Shown: positions 34,902 to 43,824 of the stretch, piece by piece | Layout of the letters: each line of letters opens with the position of its first letter | How positions within the stretch are numbered: position 1 is the first letter of the stretch | NCBI GenBank assembly: GCA_019637395.1 | Contig: JAHBVR010000010.1 | Coordinates: 1 to 64,000 of the forward strand | Length of the DNA: 64,000 bases | DNA from: Vulcanimicrobiota bacterium | GTDB taxonomy: Bacteria > Vulcanimicrobiota > Xenobia > Xenobiales > JADMJV01 | Direction of reading: 5' to 3' | Position numbers and translations under genes: made by a program | The notes under the pieces: generated by a model | Database searches by the model: none | Seen by the model: the letters and a program-made list of their open reading frames with translations, nothing else | Told to the model about the DNA's origin: nothing

Positions 34902-37091
34902 CTATGGAAGGCGAAGCGGCTCCAGGAAATTCAGGCTCCTTTGGACACTGTCGACTGCGAAGTCTCGGCGCCACAAGTTGACGACGTGATTTTGGCGCGG
35001 ATAAATAGCCAGTTGGACCTGCTTACCCAGGGTTTTTAAGGCCAGATACATCGCCTGTGCGTCCGCCACCGGAAAGGCGGAGTCTTCTCCGCCGTGGATG
35101 AGAAGAACAGGCGACTGGATTTTATGGGCCTGGTAGTAGGGACTGGCTGCCAGGTAGCGAGGCAGGGAATCGCCCCACGGATGAGTGCCCATGCGGCCGT
35201 GATAACCCTCCATCCAGGGGGCTATGTAGTATTTGAGCTCCTCGTTGGGGAAAGCATAACCGTAAAGGGAGGGCTGGTCGTAGCCGCCGTTGATGCCGAT
35301 GCCAGCCGCAAAAAGGTCCGGCTCGGTAAGCAGGGCGATGGCCGCCCAACCTCCCGACGACTGACCCAGAATCGCCACTCGCTGGCGGTCGATCAGGCCC
35401 AAACGAGCAGCTTCGGCCAACTGAAGCCGGACGAATTCGCCCATTTCCTTGACGACTTCGCGATCAGGTCCGGGCGGCTTCAGGGGCAGATCCAGGTAAA
35501 GCACGGAAAAACCGCGTTCCAGGAAAACCAGTGAGGGGATGGTGGTCGGCGAACCTCCAGCGAATTCTTCCACACCGCTAGAAGCCCGGGCGCCGGGATA
35601 CATGATAGCGATGGTGGGCGGCCTTCCCCCCGCAGGCTGGTGGGCCGGCTGAATAACACCGGTGGTAAGGCGGGTTCCATCCTTGTCTCGTATCGAGAAT
35701 TTACGCACTTCCCCCAGCTTGACGTTCTTGAGTCGGGGGCGCAGCAGGCGGACGGGTTGCGCCAGTGAGAGACCTTCCTGGAAGCGATAGACTTCCGGCG
35801 GAGTGAAAGTATCCTGGTAAGTTCCGTAGAGCTGGTTGCCGACCGTGAAGGTGTTGTCGAGGCGAAACAGACCTTCCTTGAGGACCCGGGGACCCTCCCC
35901 GCCCAGTTGAATCAGACTGTAGGTGGAGTCCGAAGCGCGGCGAGCGCGGACCACCGGCTGACCCGGTCGCGGCTCCCAACTGGTGCGCGGACGACTGGTG
36001 AGCATACCGGTCAAAGTATAGCCGGCGGGCAAGGGGACCGGTTGTGAGGAGGGTTCCTGGCTCAGCGAAATGCGCACCAGACCCTGGGGGTTCTTGGCCC
36101 AGACATAGGATTGGTCAGCGGCCAGCACCAGCGGACCCTCCAGTTTTCCGGCCAGTGTCCGGGTTTGCTGATGGACCGGGTCCAGGGCCTTCAGCTCACC
36201 GGACTCGAGAAAAAGCAGGCGGCTGGCGCGCGGATCCCAAACAAACTCCGTATCTGCCAGCCTTTGAAGGGGGCGTTGCCTCCTTACGTCCCAGATCACA
36301 AGCTGGCTGGTTGGCTTGTTTTCGACAACTTGATAGCTGCGGAAGCAGAGCCAGTGTCCGTCGTCAGAGAGGGCCGCCTGTTCGACCTGAGCCTTGCCGG
36401 CTTCGGGGACGACCGTGGTTCTCTGACCGGTCACGACGTCGAGGCGGCTCAGCGGAGCCTCACGCAGTTGCATAAAGTAGGAGATCTTCGCCTCTGGAGG
36501 CTTACGACTGTCGAAAACAACCGGCTCCTGACGATCGTTGTGCAGCTTTCGTAGTGGGAGCCGGCGGACTCGTTCCCCGATCAGGACGGAGCGATTATCG
36601 GGGAACCAGCGCGGATTATCGTCTCCTTCGATTCCCAAATGAACGGGGACACGCCCCACCCGCTTGCTGGTGCCGTCTTTCAGCTCGCAGACCCAGAGCC
36701 CCACCTGTCCATCCGCCAGGCTGTAGTAGGCCAGCTTCTTCCCATCGGGCGAAAAGGCGGGACTCCAGGCTGGACGTCCCCTGGCTGGAAGAGGAAGAAC
36801 GCGTCCCGTCGCCGAGTGGACCAACTGCAGTCGAACGAACTGCTCCGGATAGGGAATTCCGGAATTGTCGTAGCCGGCACCAAGGTCTCGCAGAGGCAGT
36901 TCGATACCGCGCGCATCCGGTTCGTAGCTGGAGGTAACAAACCAGGTCCCGTCCCGGCTGACCGCCTGATTGCTGGCCGTAGAGTCACCAGAGGCCAGAG
37001 CGAAAGCGTCTCCCAGGCTAAGGGGCTCCGCAACCACCGGCCCCGCCAGGCTGGCCAGCCCGAACAAGACCATCAAGGCATTGCGAGTCAT
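34902..37091 (-). CDS. Exported S9-type alpha/beta-hydrolase peptidase with beta-propeller
   Basis: The 729-residue protein has a signal peptide (ALMVLFGLASLAGPVVAE), an N-terminal propeller with WD40-like blades (AFSPDGKKLAYYSLADG, ALSDDGHWLCFRSYQ), and a C-terminal alpha/beta-hydrolase. The Ser-Asp-His triad fits Ser578 in GQSSGG, Asp670 in HGGEDSAFP, and His702 in QNHVV. This is the prolyl-oligopeptidase (S9) layout, so it probably cleaves short peptides in the periplasm. AAGGAGA precedes the ATG. It is divergent from the flagellar block. Confidence 0.82.
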   Translation of the reverse strand: MTRNALMVLFGLASLAGPVVAEPLSLGDAFALASGDSTASNQAVSRDGTWFVTSSYEPDARGIELPLRDLGAGYDNSGIPYPEQFVRLQLVHSATGRVLPLPARGRPAWSPAFSPDGKKLAYYSLADGQVGLWVCELKDGTSKRVGRVPVHLGIEGDDNPRWFPDNRSVLIGERVRRLPLRKLHNDRQEPVVFDSRKPPEAKISYFMQLREAPLSRLDVVTGQRTTVVPEAGKAQVEQAALSDDGHWLCFRSYQVVENKPTSQLVIWDVRRQRPLQRLADTEFVWDPRASRLLFLESGELKALDPVHQQTRTLAGKLEGPLVLAADQSYVWAKNPQGLVRISLSQEPSSQPVPLPAGYTLTGMLTSRPRTSWEPRPGQPVVRARRASDSTYSLIQLGGEGPRVLKEGLFRLDNTFTVGNQLYGTYQDTFTPPEVYRFQEGLSLAQPVRLLRPRLKNVKLGEVRKFSIRDKDGTRLTTGVIQPAHQPAGGRPPTIAIMYPGARASSGVEEFAGGSPTTIPSLVFLERGFSVLYLDLPLKPPGPDREVVKEMGEFVRLQLAEAARLGLIDRQRVAILGQSSGGWAAIALLTEPDLFAAGIGINGGYDQPSLYGYAFPNEELKYYIAPWMEGYHGRMGTHPWGDSLPRYLAASPYYQAHKIQSPVLLIHGGEDSAFPVADAQAMYLALKTLGKQVQLAIYPRQNHVVNLWRRDFAVDSVQRSLNFLEPLRLP

Positions 37092-37264
37092 GGCGAGAGA
37101 TTCTCCTTGATCCAGACGTTTCCTGGAACTTGACCTCCCGTCCCAACGGCGCTTTCAGGGGAACCTTCGCTATCGAGTATCTGTAAATACAAAGCCAGGA
37201 TTTCGCGTTGTGCGCAGTAACATGTGAGCAACGACCTGTATACAAATAGTTAACAACCCGAGCC

Positions 37265-37270
37265 TATACT
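37265..37270 (+). promoter_or_regulatory. Possible -10 element upstream of the flagellar block
   Basis: The 224-bp gap between the divergent S9 peptidase gene and the fliK-like gene is AT-richer than the rest. TATACT lies at 37265-37270, 45 bp before the start codon. No -35 resembling TTGACA was found at the right spacing, so either it is activator-dependent or it is not used. No sigma-28 type site (TAAA-N15-GCCGATAA) was recognised. Confidence 0.3.
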
Positions 37271-37315
37271 GAGCCCACAGCAAGTGGATCGTAGGCACGA
37301 CAAGCGAGGCAAGGA

Positions 37316-38743
37316 ATGAACGTAGGCGGACCACCAGGAGCACCACCTCCCCAAGTTGGGAACAAGGCTCCGGCAATGGGTCCGACGGGCGGCAAACCAG
37401 CAAACGTTCCGTCGCAGCCCCAACAACCGATGCAGCCCGGTCAGATGCAGTTGAAGCTCCCGCAAGGGTTTCGCATGCCTCAGCAGGGCACCACCTTATT
37501 CGCTCAAGTGGCGGGCAAGGACGGTCAGGGTTACCTGATGCGGATGGGCGACCAGTTGCTGCGGGCCCAGAGCGGTACGCCGCTGCAAGTGGGCCAGTCG
37601 GTCCAGATGAAGGTCCAGGCGGAACAGCCCCAGACGGGTGGCCAGGTGCGGATGCAACTGGTGCCGGGCGGCGGGCAGGCCCGCCTCAGCGCCGGGGAAC
37701 TGGCCGACAGTCTTTCAAATATGAAGATCCCCCTCAGCGAGAACACGATGGAGACGGCCAAAGCGATGGTCGAAAGCAAGGTTCCGCTGACCAAAGACAA
37801 TCTGCAGACGATGCAGAAGCTGACGCAAATGCCCGAAGGCTCGAAATCGCAGCCTCCGATGCAGGATCGAGTCAGCTCTGTGGTCTTTCTGCAGCAAAAT
37901 AACTTGCCCGTGACGCCGCAGAACATGTCGTGTCTGGCCAATTTCCTGGCGCAAAACCCGCAGTTGGGACAGCAAATGGCCTGTATGAACGACGAGTTGA
38001 AGCGGCTCATCGAAAAGGGCGGCGGCGACGCCAAACAATTCGACGATATGCGCGAGATGGTGTTGGAAGCTATCGAAGGTAGCGGCGGCTCCATCGGCAA
38101 GACCAGGGAAAAAAAATCCCCTCCCCCTCCCAAGAAGTTCTTCAACGCCGCCAAACAGGCGGGTATCGAGTTCGGCACCTCGCCCTTCCCGGGCAGCGAC
38201 GAAGACGAATGGGAACTGCTGGCCAACTACCGCGAACTGCGCAGAAAAGCCGGCCAGGAACTGGGCGAGGAAGAAACCCAAGAACTGACCCGGTTGCTCA
38301 ACGAAGCGGAAGAGACGGTGCAGGCCCAACGCCTGCTCAACAAAGCCATCATCGGCGAAATCGGCTGCCTCTACTTTCAAGTGCCGATTCGCTTCCGCGA
38401 AGACGCCGAAATCTGGCTCTATTTCCGGCGCAAAGGCGGCGGCAAGGACGACAGCCTGGGTGATGAATTCCGCGCCGAGTTTCTGGTGACCACCGAGTTT
38501 CTGGGCAACCTGTTCTTCATCGTCGAAGTGGCCGCGGTCGAAGTGAGCGTGGTCATCGAGGTCGAGAACGAAACGACGCAAGAATTCGTCAGTCGCTACG
38601 CGATGGTGTTGCAAGAACGCATCCAGATGGCCGGCTGGAAATGCCTGGGAGTGTCGGTGACGGGCCGCAAGACGGTGCCCGGCAACCCCTGGATGAATCA
38701 CGAAGAATTACACGATATGGTGAGCTACGATGTCCAGGCCTGA
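37316..38743 (+). CDS. FliK-like flagellar hook-length control protein
   Basis: The 475-residue protein has a long Pro- and Gln-rich N-terminal region and a structured C-terminal domain (GEIGCLYFQVPIRFREDAEIWLYF, then LGNLFFIVEVAAVEVSVVIEVEN) with the beta-strand pattern of the FliK hook-length control domain. In other bacteria FliK is a secreted ruler that stops hook growth by acting on FlhB. The next gene is an FlhB C-terminal-like protein, consistent with that role. GAGG precedes the ATG. Sequence divergence is high, so this is a domain-level assignment. Confidence 0.65.
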   Translation: MNVGGPPGAPPPQVGNKAPAMGPTGGKPANVPSQPQQPMQPGQMQLKLPQGFRMPQQGTTLFAQVAGKDGQGYLMRMGDQLLRAQSGTPLQVGQSVQMKVQAEQPQTGGQVRMQLVPGGGQARLSAGELADSLSNMKIPLSENTMETAKAMVESKVPLTKDNLQTMQKLTQMPEGSKSQPPMQDRVSSVVFLQQNNLPVTPQNMSCLANFLAQNPQLGQQMACMNDELKRLIEKGGGDAKQFDDMREMVLEAIEGSGGSIGKTREKKSPPPPKKFFNAAKQAGIEFGTSPFPGSDEDEWELLANYRELRRKAGQELGEEETQELTRLLNEAEETVQAQRLLNKAIIGEIGCLYFQVPIRFREDAEIWLYFRRKGGGKDDSLGDEFRAEFLVTTEFLGNLFFIVEVAAVEVSVVIEVENETTQEFVSRYAMVLQERIQMAGWKCLGVSVTGRKTVPGNPWMNHEELHDMVSYDVQA

Positions 38744-39041
38744 CGAAGTGCTCGACTCCGGCGCCGGCGCCGGAGGAAAAAGAGCCGTCTCGGTCCGCTA
38801 CGGGCCCGGCGGAGAAGTAGAAATTTTGGGAATAGCCGAGGGTCCCGAGGCCGAAGCGATGATCGCCAAGGCCCAGGCGGACGGTGTGGATGTAAGACAG
38901 GATAAGAACGAGGTCGACGACCTCTTCCGCTCCAGTCAACCCTCCAGCCGGGTGCCTCCCGAGGTGTATGAGCTGATGTCGATGATGGTGCAATTTGCAC
39001 AGGAATTGGATGAAGCTTGGGGCTCAGGAGCCCGAGACTGA
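38730..39041 (+). CDS. FlhB C-terminal-domain-like protein
   Basis: The 103-residue protein resembles the short FlhB C-terminal homologues (YlqH/FlhX type): KRAVSVRYGPGGEVEILGIAEGPEAEAMIAKAQADGVDV, then PPEVYELMSMMVQFAQ. The NPTH autocleavage motif is absent, as usual for these short forms. They are thought to modulate type III export. It overlaps the fliK-like gene by 14 bp. Confidence 0.65.
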   Translation: MSRPDEVLDSGAGAGGKRAVSVRYGPGGEVEILGIAEGPEAEAMIAKAQADGVDVRQDKNEVDDLFRSSQPSSRVPPEVYELMSMMVQFAQELDEAWGSGARD

Positions 39042-39054
39042 CGAAGGTTAAACC

Positions 39055-39084
39055 TTTCTCGTGACGAACTATCGGAACGAGAAA
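39055..39084. repeat. 8-bp inverted repeat upstream of flgF
   Basis: TTTCTCGT at 39055-39062 is matched exactly by ACGAGAAA at 39077-39084, with a 14-nt loop, in the short gap before flgF. There is no T tract, so a Rho-independent terminator is unlikely. It may be an RNA hairpin or a protein-binding site. Confidence 0.4.
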
Positions 39085-39100
39085 ACAGCGGAAGAAGCGG

Positions 39101-39874
39101 ATGGAGGTACTAGGCGAGATGCTCGATGGTATGAGAATGGCCACGGAAGGCATGAAACAGATGTCCATGAAGCAGGACATGGTCACGAACAACCTGGCCA
39201 ATGTAGGCACGGCGGGTTTTCGTAAGGAAAGCCTGGTGGTTGAATCCTTCTCGGAAGTGATGGCTCGTGAGTCCAATGGCGCCACCGAAGTCGGCACCAC
39301 CGGCGGCTACGAGAACAACGCCCGCTTCAATCAATATTCGATGACCCATATGAGCCAGGGTGCTCTCAAAGAAAGCGGCAGCGCTTTCGACCTGGCCCTG
39401 GATGACAACGGCAAAGGCTTCTTCACTATCCAAACTCCCAAGGGCATTGAGTTTACTCGCGGTGGAACCTTCCATCTGTCCACCAGCGGCCATCTGGTCA
39501 CCGCCGACGGCTCGTTCGTGCTCGGCCAGCGCGGCCCCATCAAAGTCAACGGTGCCGACTTCAAAGTCGATGACAACGGCGTCGTCAACGTCAACGGCAA
39601 AGACGTCGACAAGCTGCTCATCAGTCGCTTCGAAGACCCTAAAGCGATGAAACGCCAGGGTTCCTCGAGCTTCGCCGCCGAGACCAACTCGGTGGTGGCC
39701 ACCGGCGACTTCAAAGTCAAGCAGGGCTACGTTGAACAAGCCAACTTCAACGCCCTCACCGAAATGGTCGACCTGATGCAGACGATGCGCAACTTCGAAG
39801 CCAACCAGAAAGCGCTCCAGTCTCACGACCAGCGCCTACAGAAGGCCGTCAACGAACTCGGCCGCGTCCGCTAA
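39101..39874 (+). CDS. flgF: Flagellar basal-body rod protein FlgF
   Basis: The 257-residue rod/hook-family protein begins with a long N-terminal helix (MRMATEGMKQMSMKQDMVTNNLANVGTAGFRKE) that matches the conserved ANNLANxxTxGF motif, and ends with the matching C-terminal helix (NFEANQKALQSHDQRLQKAVNELG). It forms part of the proximal rod, next to FlgG. ATG 39119, which follows GGAGG, aligns better with the family N-terminus than the upstream ATG 39101 and may be the true start. Confidence 0.85.
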   Translation: MEVLGEMLDGMRMATEGMKQMSMKQDMVTNNLANVGTAGFRKESLVVESFSEVMARESNGATEVGTTGGYENNARFNQYSMTHMSQGALKESGSAFDLALDDNGKGFFTIQTPKGIEFTRGGTFHLSTSGHLVTADGSFVLGQRGPIKVNGADFKVDDNGVVNVNGKDVDKLLISRFEDPKAMKRQGSSSFAAETNSVVATGDFKVKQGYVEQANFNALTEMVDLMQTMRNFEANQKALQSHDQRLQKAVNELGRVR

Positions 39875-39913
39875 TAAAATTCGCAGAAGGATAATAAGGA
39901 GAACAGAACCGCT

Positions 39914-40687
39914 ATGATGAGAGCTCTTTACACCGCCGCCTCGGGCATGATGGCCCAACAGGCCAACATCGACAACATCTCCAACAACCTGGCCAACTAC
40001 CAGACGACCGGCTTCAAAAAGTCCCGCGTATCCTTCGAAGATCTCCTTTACGCGACCATGGAAACCCCCGGCACCGAAGCCACCGGCGGCAAGACCCAGA
40101 TCGGTATGGGCGTGCGCACGATGAACACCCAGAAGATGTTCTCGGCCGGCCAGCTGCAGGAAACCAAGGATCCCTACAACGTGGCCATCGACGGCGAAGG
40201 CTTCTTCAAAGTCAAGATGGCCGACGGCAGCACCGCCTACACCCGTGACGGCTCTTTCGAAATGAACAAGGACGGCCGCCTGTGCCTGCACAACGGCGCC
40301 GACCTGGGCGTCAAAGTCCCGGCCGACATGAGCAACATCGAAATCAAGGGCGACGGCACCATCATGGGTACCCGCCTCAATGGTGACGGCAAGCCCGAGC
40401 AGGTGGGCCAGATCACTCTGACCAAGTTCACTAACCCGGCCGCCCTCAAGGCCATCGGCGGCAATCTCTATCAAGAAACCGAAGCCTGCGGCTCCAAGAT
40501 CGAAGAGACTCCCGGCAAGAACGGCTGCGGCGTGGTGGCTCAAGGTTATCTGGAAAAGTCCAACATCAACATCGTCGAAGAGATGATCAACATTGTGACC
40601 GCTCAGCGCTCCTTTGAAATGAACCAGAAGGGCGTGCAGGCGGCCGACGAAATGATGCGCTCCACCAACCAGCTGCAGCGCGGCTAG
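39914..40687 (+). CDS. flgG: Flagellar distal rod protein FlgG
   Basis: The 257-residue protein has the family N-terminal motif (MRALYTAASGMMAQQANIDNISNNLANYQTTGFKK), a central domain and the C-terminal helix (INIVTAQRSFEMNQKGVQAADEMM). It is close to the usual FlgG length of about 260. Start ATG 39914 or ATG 39917 both follow AAGGAGA. It forms the distal rod. It lies between flgF and flgJ, the typical order. Confidence 0.93.
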   Translation: MMRALYTAASGMMAQQANIDNISNNLANYQTTGFKKSRVSFEDLLYATMETPGTEATGGKTQIGMGVRTMNTQKMFSAGQLQETKDPYNVAIDGEGFFKVKMADGSTAYTRDGSFEMNKDGRLCLHNGADLGVKVPADMSNIEIKGDGTIMGTRLNGDGKPEQVGQITLTKFTNPAALKAIGGNLYQETEACGSKIEETPGKNGCGVVAQGYLEKSNINIVEEMINIVTAQRSFEMNQKGVQAADEMMRSTNQLQRG

Positions 40688-40699
40688 AAAGGCTAAAGT

Positions 40700-41005
40700 A
40701 TGCAGATCGAAGGCTTCAATCCCGAACCTCTGCGCCAGGCATCCGACAAGACGCCTGGACGCGCCAAAGAGGAAGCCAAACTCAAGGACGCCTGCCAACA
40801 GTTCGAGCAGATGTACCTGCAGCAGATGTTCACGCAGATGCGCAAAGCCTCCAAAATGGGGGGCGGCGAAGGCATGCTGGGCAACAGCCAGGGCGAGGAA
40901 ATGTTCACCGGGATGCTCGATCAAGAGCGTGCCAAAACCTGGTCACAAGAAGGTGGCGTCGGCTTGGCCAACCTGCTCTTCCAACAGATGAAGAAAACTC
41001 TGTAG
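40700..41005 (+). CDS. flgJ: Rod-binding protein FlgJ, N-terminal domain only
   Basis: The 101-residue protein corresponds to the rod-binding N-terminal part of FlgJ (ACQQFEQMYLQQMFTQMRKAS, then GNSQGEEMFTGMLDQE). The C-terminal peptidoglycan hydrolase domain is absent, as in many bacteria outside the enterics; a separate hydrolase would be needed to open the wall. A terminator follows. Confidence 0.85.
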   Translation: MQIEGFNPEPLRQASDKTPGRAKEEAKLKDACQQFEQMYLQQMFTQMRKASKMGGGEGMLGNSQGEEMFTGMLDQERAKTWSQEGGVGLANLLFQQMKKTL

Positions 41006-41049
41006 AAGTAACGGTCTCCTTCCGAAGAGGGAAGGGAAGCCCCGTGACT

Positions 41050-41084
41050 AAAAAGGAGAGGTCTCATTGGGACCTCTCCTTTTT
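41050..41084 (+). terminator. Rho-independent terminator after flgJ
   Basis: GGAGAGGTC at 41055-41063 pairs with GACCTCTCC at 41071-41079 over a seven-base loop and is followed by five T. The stem is also preceded by a run of A, so it could work from either strand. It separates the rod genes from the sigma-factor gene. Confidence 0.85.
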
Positions 41085-41137
41085 GCTTTGATGCGAAGTT
41101 TCAGAGGTCCTGAAATCACGGGAAGGGAGGCCCCAAG

Positions 41138-41956
41138 CTGAGTCGACGCGGCGAGCAGACCGACGCACAAGAGTTAGACAACCTGTGGCGCAGCTATAAG
41201 ACCTCCAAAGACCCGGTGATCCAGAATCGCCTGGCCGAGCAATATTTGCCGTTGGTGAAGTCGATCGCCATGGGATTGTCGCGCAAGATGGGGCAGAGCG
41301 TGGACGTCGACGATATGATCGCCGACGGTAGCATCGGCCTCATTCGCGCGATCGACACCTTTGATATCGACCGCGGCTTCAAGTTTCAGACTTACGCCAC
41401 CACCGTGGTGCGCGGGGCCATCCTCAACGGCATGCGTCGCATGGACTGGGTGCCCGAACGGGTACGCGCTAAGAATCGCCAGGTGCAGCAAGCTATCGAT
41501 CGGCATCAGGCCGAGACCGGTGAAACTCCCAGCGAAGAACAGTTGGCCGAAGAACTCAAGATTTCCACCGAAGAAGTCTATGACCTGATCGCCAACCTGG
41601 GCACCACCTACCTGCTCTCTCTCGAACAACCGCTGGGCAGTGAAGATGGCGACGCCAGCCTGGGCGATATGGTAGACGATGACGACGACGTCCCCGACAT
41701 CGAATTTGAGTATGCCGAAGAACGCGACGCTTTGCGCTCGGCCATCCAGGCGCTGGACGAACGCGAGCAACTGATCATTACCGCTCACTATTTTGAAGGC
41801 GTGACCTTTGACGCCATTTCGAAGATTCTGGGCGTTTCCAAACAGCGCATCTCGCAGATGCACAGCCGCGCCGTCACCCGACTGCGCCATGCCCTGGGCG
41901 ATCAGGAGATATCGCCTGAATCCATGCAAGGATTTACCTTCGAAAGCCACGCCTGA
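41138..41956 (+). CDS. fliA: FliA/WhiG-type sigma factor, apparent CTG start
   Basis: The protein has all sigma regions of the flagellar/sporulation sigma group: region 2 (LVKSIAMGLSRKMGQSVDVDDMIADGSIGLIRAIDTFD, then FQTYATTVVRGAILNGMRRMDWVPERVR), region 3 and region 4 (ALDEREQLIITAHYFEGVTFDAISKILGVSKQRISQMHSRAVTRL). The conserved N-terminal LWRSYKTSKDP lies upstream of the first ordinary start (GTG 41216). The frame is open back to a stop at 41112, with no ATG, GTG or TTG; CTG 41138 follows GGAAGGGAGG by seven bases and is the best start, giving 272 residues. FliA controls late flagellar and motility genes. Confidence 0.82.
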   Translation: MSRRGEQTDAQELDNLWRSYKTSKDPVIQNRLAEQYLPLVKSIAMGLSRKMGQSVDVDDMIADGSIGLIRAIDTFDIDRGFKFQTYATTVVRGAILNGMRRMDWVPERVRAKNRQVQQAIDRHQAETGETPSEEQLAEELKISTEEVYDLIANLGTTYLLSLEQPLGSEDGDASLGDMVDDDDDVPDIEFEYAEERDALRSAIQALDEREQLIITAHYFEGVTFDAISKILGVSKQRISQMHSRAVTRLRHALGDQEISPESMQGFTFESHA

Positions 41957-42014
41957 CGAAGTTGTTGCATTCCCCTAACCTGCTCCCCAAATGGATGGAG
42001 TTTGATAGGAGGGC

Positions 42015-42710
42015 ATGCAAATCAGTTCCGGACCCAAGTCCTGGCAAATTCCACGGGCCCTGCCCATGGGCAAACCCGACCAACCTCGGCCCGACGCCCC
42101 TAAGCCCGATCCGGACGAAGAGGGCGACGATCCTCAGTTGATGGAGCAAATCGCCCGCTGGGTGGGCAAAGGCTCCCAGGGGATGGCCATGGCTCCGCAG
42201 TTTCTGGGGTCGCACCCCTGGATTCTCGAGAGCCTGCGTCTGAAGCACATGACCCCTTACCTCGAGGCCGGGGCCGGAATTTTCGGCGGCATCGGCACGC
42301 TCTCGCTGGTAACGGCCGGCACCAAGGATCTGGTCGACGGCATTCGCCACAAAAATCTAGCCGAAGGTCTGATCGGCGCTTCCGACATCGCGCGCGGTGC
42401 CTACGTGGGCACCTGGGCCACCTCGATCGCGCTGGGCAATCCACCGTTTGGTCGGGAATTCGGCCTGGCCAGCGGCATTCTGCAAACGGCTGGCGGTCTG
42501 GCCCGCATGCGCCACAAGAAAGTGGCCGGCAACCCGGTCAATCCCAAGGTGGTGGGTGCGATCGAGGTGGGACAAGGTTTGGCCTGGGCCGCCTCCATGG
42601 TAGGAGTACCCGTAGGTTTATGCTTCGTGCTGCGCATGGGGTTAGGAGCGGCTCGCACCCTCTACACCCATCATGAGGACTGGAAGCAGTGGACTCACAA
42701 GAAGGATTAA
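42015..42710 (+). CDS. Uncharacterised membrane-associated protein
   Basis: The 231-residue protein has a proline-rich N-terminus (KPDQPRPDAPKPDPDEEGDD), then a glycine-rich region with hydrophobic segments (AGAGIFGGIGTLSLVTAG, then YVGTWATSIALGNPPFG and WAASMVGVPVGLCFVLRMGLGAA). AGGAGG precedes the ATG at 42015. It follows the sigma-factor gene by 58 bp. Not recognised. It may be a motility-linked or envelope protein of this lineage. Confidence 0.6.
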   Translation: MQISSGPKSWQIPRALPMGKPDQPRPDAPKPDPDEEGDDPQLMEQIARWVGKGSQGMAMAPQFLGSHPWILESLRLKHMTPYLEAGAGIFGGIGTLSLVTAGTKDLVDGIRHKNLAEGLIGASDIARGAYVGTWATSIALGNPPFGREFGLASGILQTAGGLARMRHKKVAGNPVNPKVVGAIEVGQGLAWAASMVGVPVGLCFVLRMGLGAARTLYTHHEDWKQWTHKKD

Positions 42711-42765
42711 GCTGGCAAGTCAGAAGTCCCCTTGAAATTTCTGCAATACCCAGAGGAGAATGGTG

Positions 42766-43824
42766 ATGCCTAGAGGACCCCGCGGACCGCGCAAGCGCAC
42801 TCGTCCGGCCAAACCCAAGCGCCCGGCGTTAGCCGAGCTGGAGGACGATGAGGATATTGACCTTCGCGACACTCCCGAGTATCGCAAGCGTCAAGCCATC
42901 ATTCGGGTGGGCACGGGAATCTTGCTTTTCGCCTTCCTCTCGACTTCAGGCATCACGTGCGTGGCCAGCAATATGGGAGAGAAGGAAGAGGCTCGCCAGC
43001 AGCAAGAGCAAACCAATGCCGCCGCCAACGGCACCACCATCAGTCCACTCAACTCCGAAATCGCGCGCTATCAGGACGAACTCAAGAACAAGCCGGGCGA
43101 CACGGAAGTCCAGCGACTGCTGGCTCAGTGCCTGGTGCTCCGCTCCAAGACCGAAGATCCGGCGGCCGCCGCCAAGGATCTAGAAGAAGCGCGTAGCCAC
43201 TTCGAGGCTCTGCTCAAGACGGAACCCGAGAATATGCAAGCCTGGGTAGGCCTGGGCAATGTGAATACCGCCCAAAAGACCGCCGCCAAAGCGCTGGAGT
43301 CCTACAATAAAAGCTTGGAGCTGGCCCAGCGGCCTATCGATGAAAAAGCTCCTGACAAAGACAGCAAGCAGTCTGAAGCCGAGCAGGTGCAGTTGGAGGC
43401 TCATCTGGGTCTGGCCCAGGTGCACTTTGAGCTGGAGAAAAAATACGAGGAAGCGCTGACCGACCTGGATGCCGCCCTCAAGCTGAATCCGGGCTCGGCC
43501 GAGGCCTATCTGCTGCGCGGACGCTTGCAAATGGCCCGCAAACAGCCCGAGGCAGCCCGGCGCGATTTCGGATTGGCCAAGGACATCGCTCTGCAGCTAC
43601 CGCCTGGAAGTCCCGACCAGAACAACATTTTGAGCCAGTACGTTGCGGCCATGCGGATTCTGGACCCCAAGGCCTTGGAAGCTCCAGCCAGTCCGGCACC
43701 GGTCTCGATACCTGTGCCCGTGCCCGCCGCTTCAGAAACGCCGGCCACCGCCGGCAACGTGACGGTGGCGAACTCGACCAATCCGGTCAACGAGACGGCC
43801 CCGGCGAACAGCACCAATCCCTGA
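42766..43824 (+). CDS. TPR membrane protein
   Basis: The product has a basic N-terminus (PRGPRGPRKRTRPAKPKRP), one membrane segment near residues 45-65 (IIRVGTGILLFAFLSTSGITC), and then TPR repeats (PENMQAWVGLGNVNTAQKTAAKALESYNKSL, then HLGLAQVHFELEKKYEEALTDLDAALKLNPG and AYLLRGRLQMARKQPEAARRDF). The C-terminus is Pro/Ala-rich and probably disordered. ATG 42766 is six bases after AGGAGA; ATG 42760 abuts it. The orientation predicts TPRs outside the cytoplasm. It overlaps the next gene by one base. Confidence 0.7.
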   Translation: MPRGPRGPRKRTRPAKPKRPALAELEDDEDIDLRDTPEYRKRQAIIRVGTGILLFAFLSTSGITCVASNMGEKEEARQQQEQTNAAANGTTISPLNSEIARYQDELKNKPGDTEVQRLLAQCLVLRSKTEDPAAAAKDLEEARSHFEALLKTEPENMQAWVGLGNVNTAQKTAAKALESYNKSLELAQRPIDEKAPDKDSKQSEAEQVQLEAHLGLAQVHFELEKKYEEALTDLDAALKLNPGSAEAYLLRGRLQMARKQPEAARRDFGLAKDIALQLPPGSPDQNNILSQYVAAMRILDPKALEAPASPAPVSIPVPVPAASETPATAGNVTVANSTNPVNETAPANSTNP

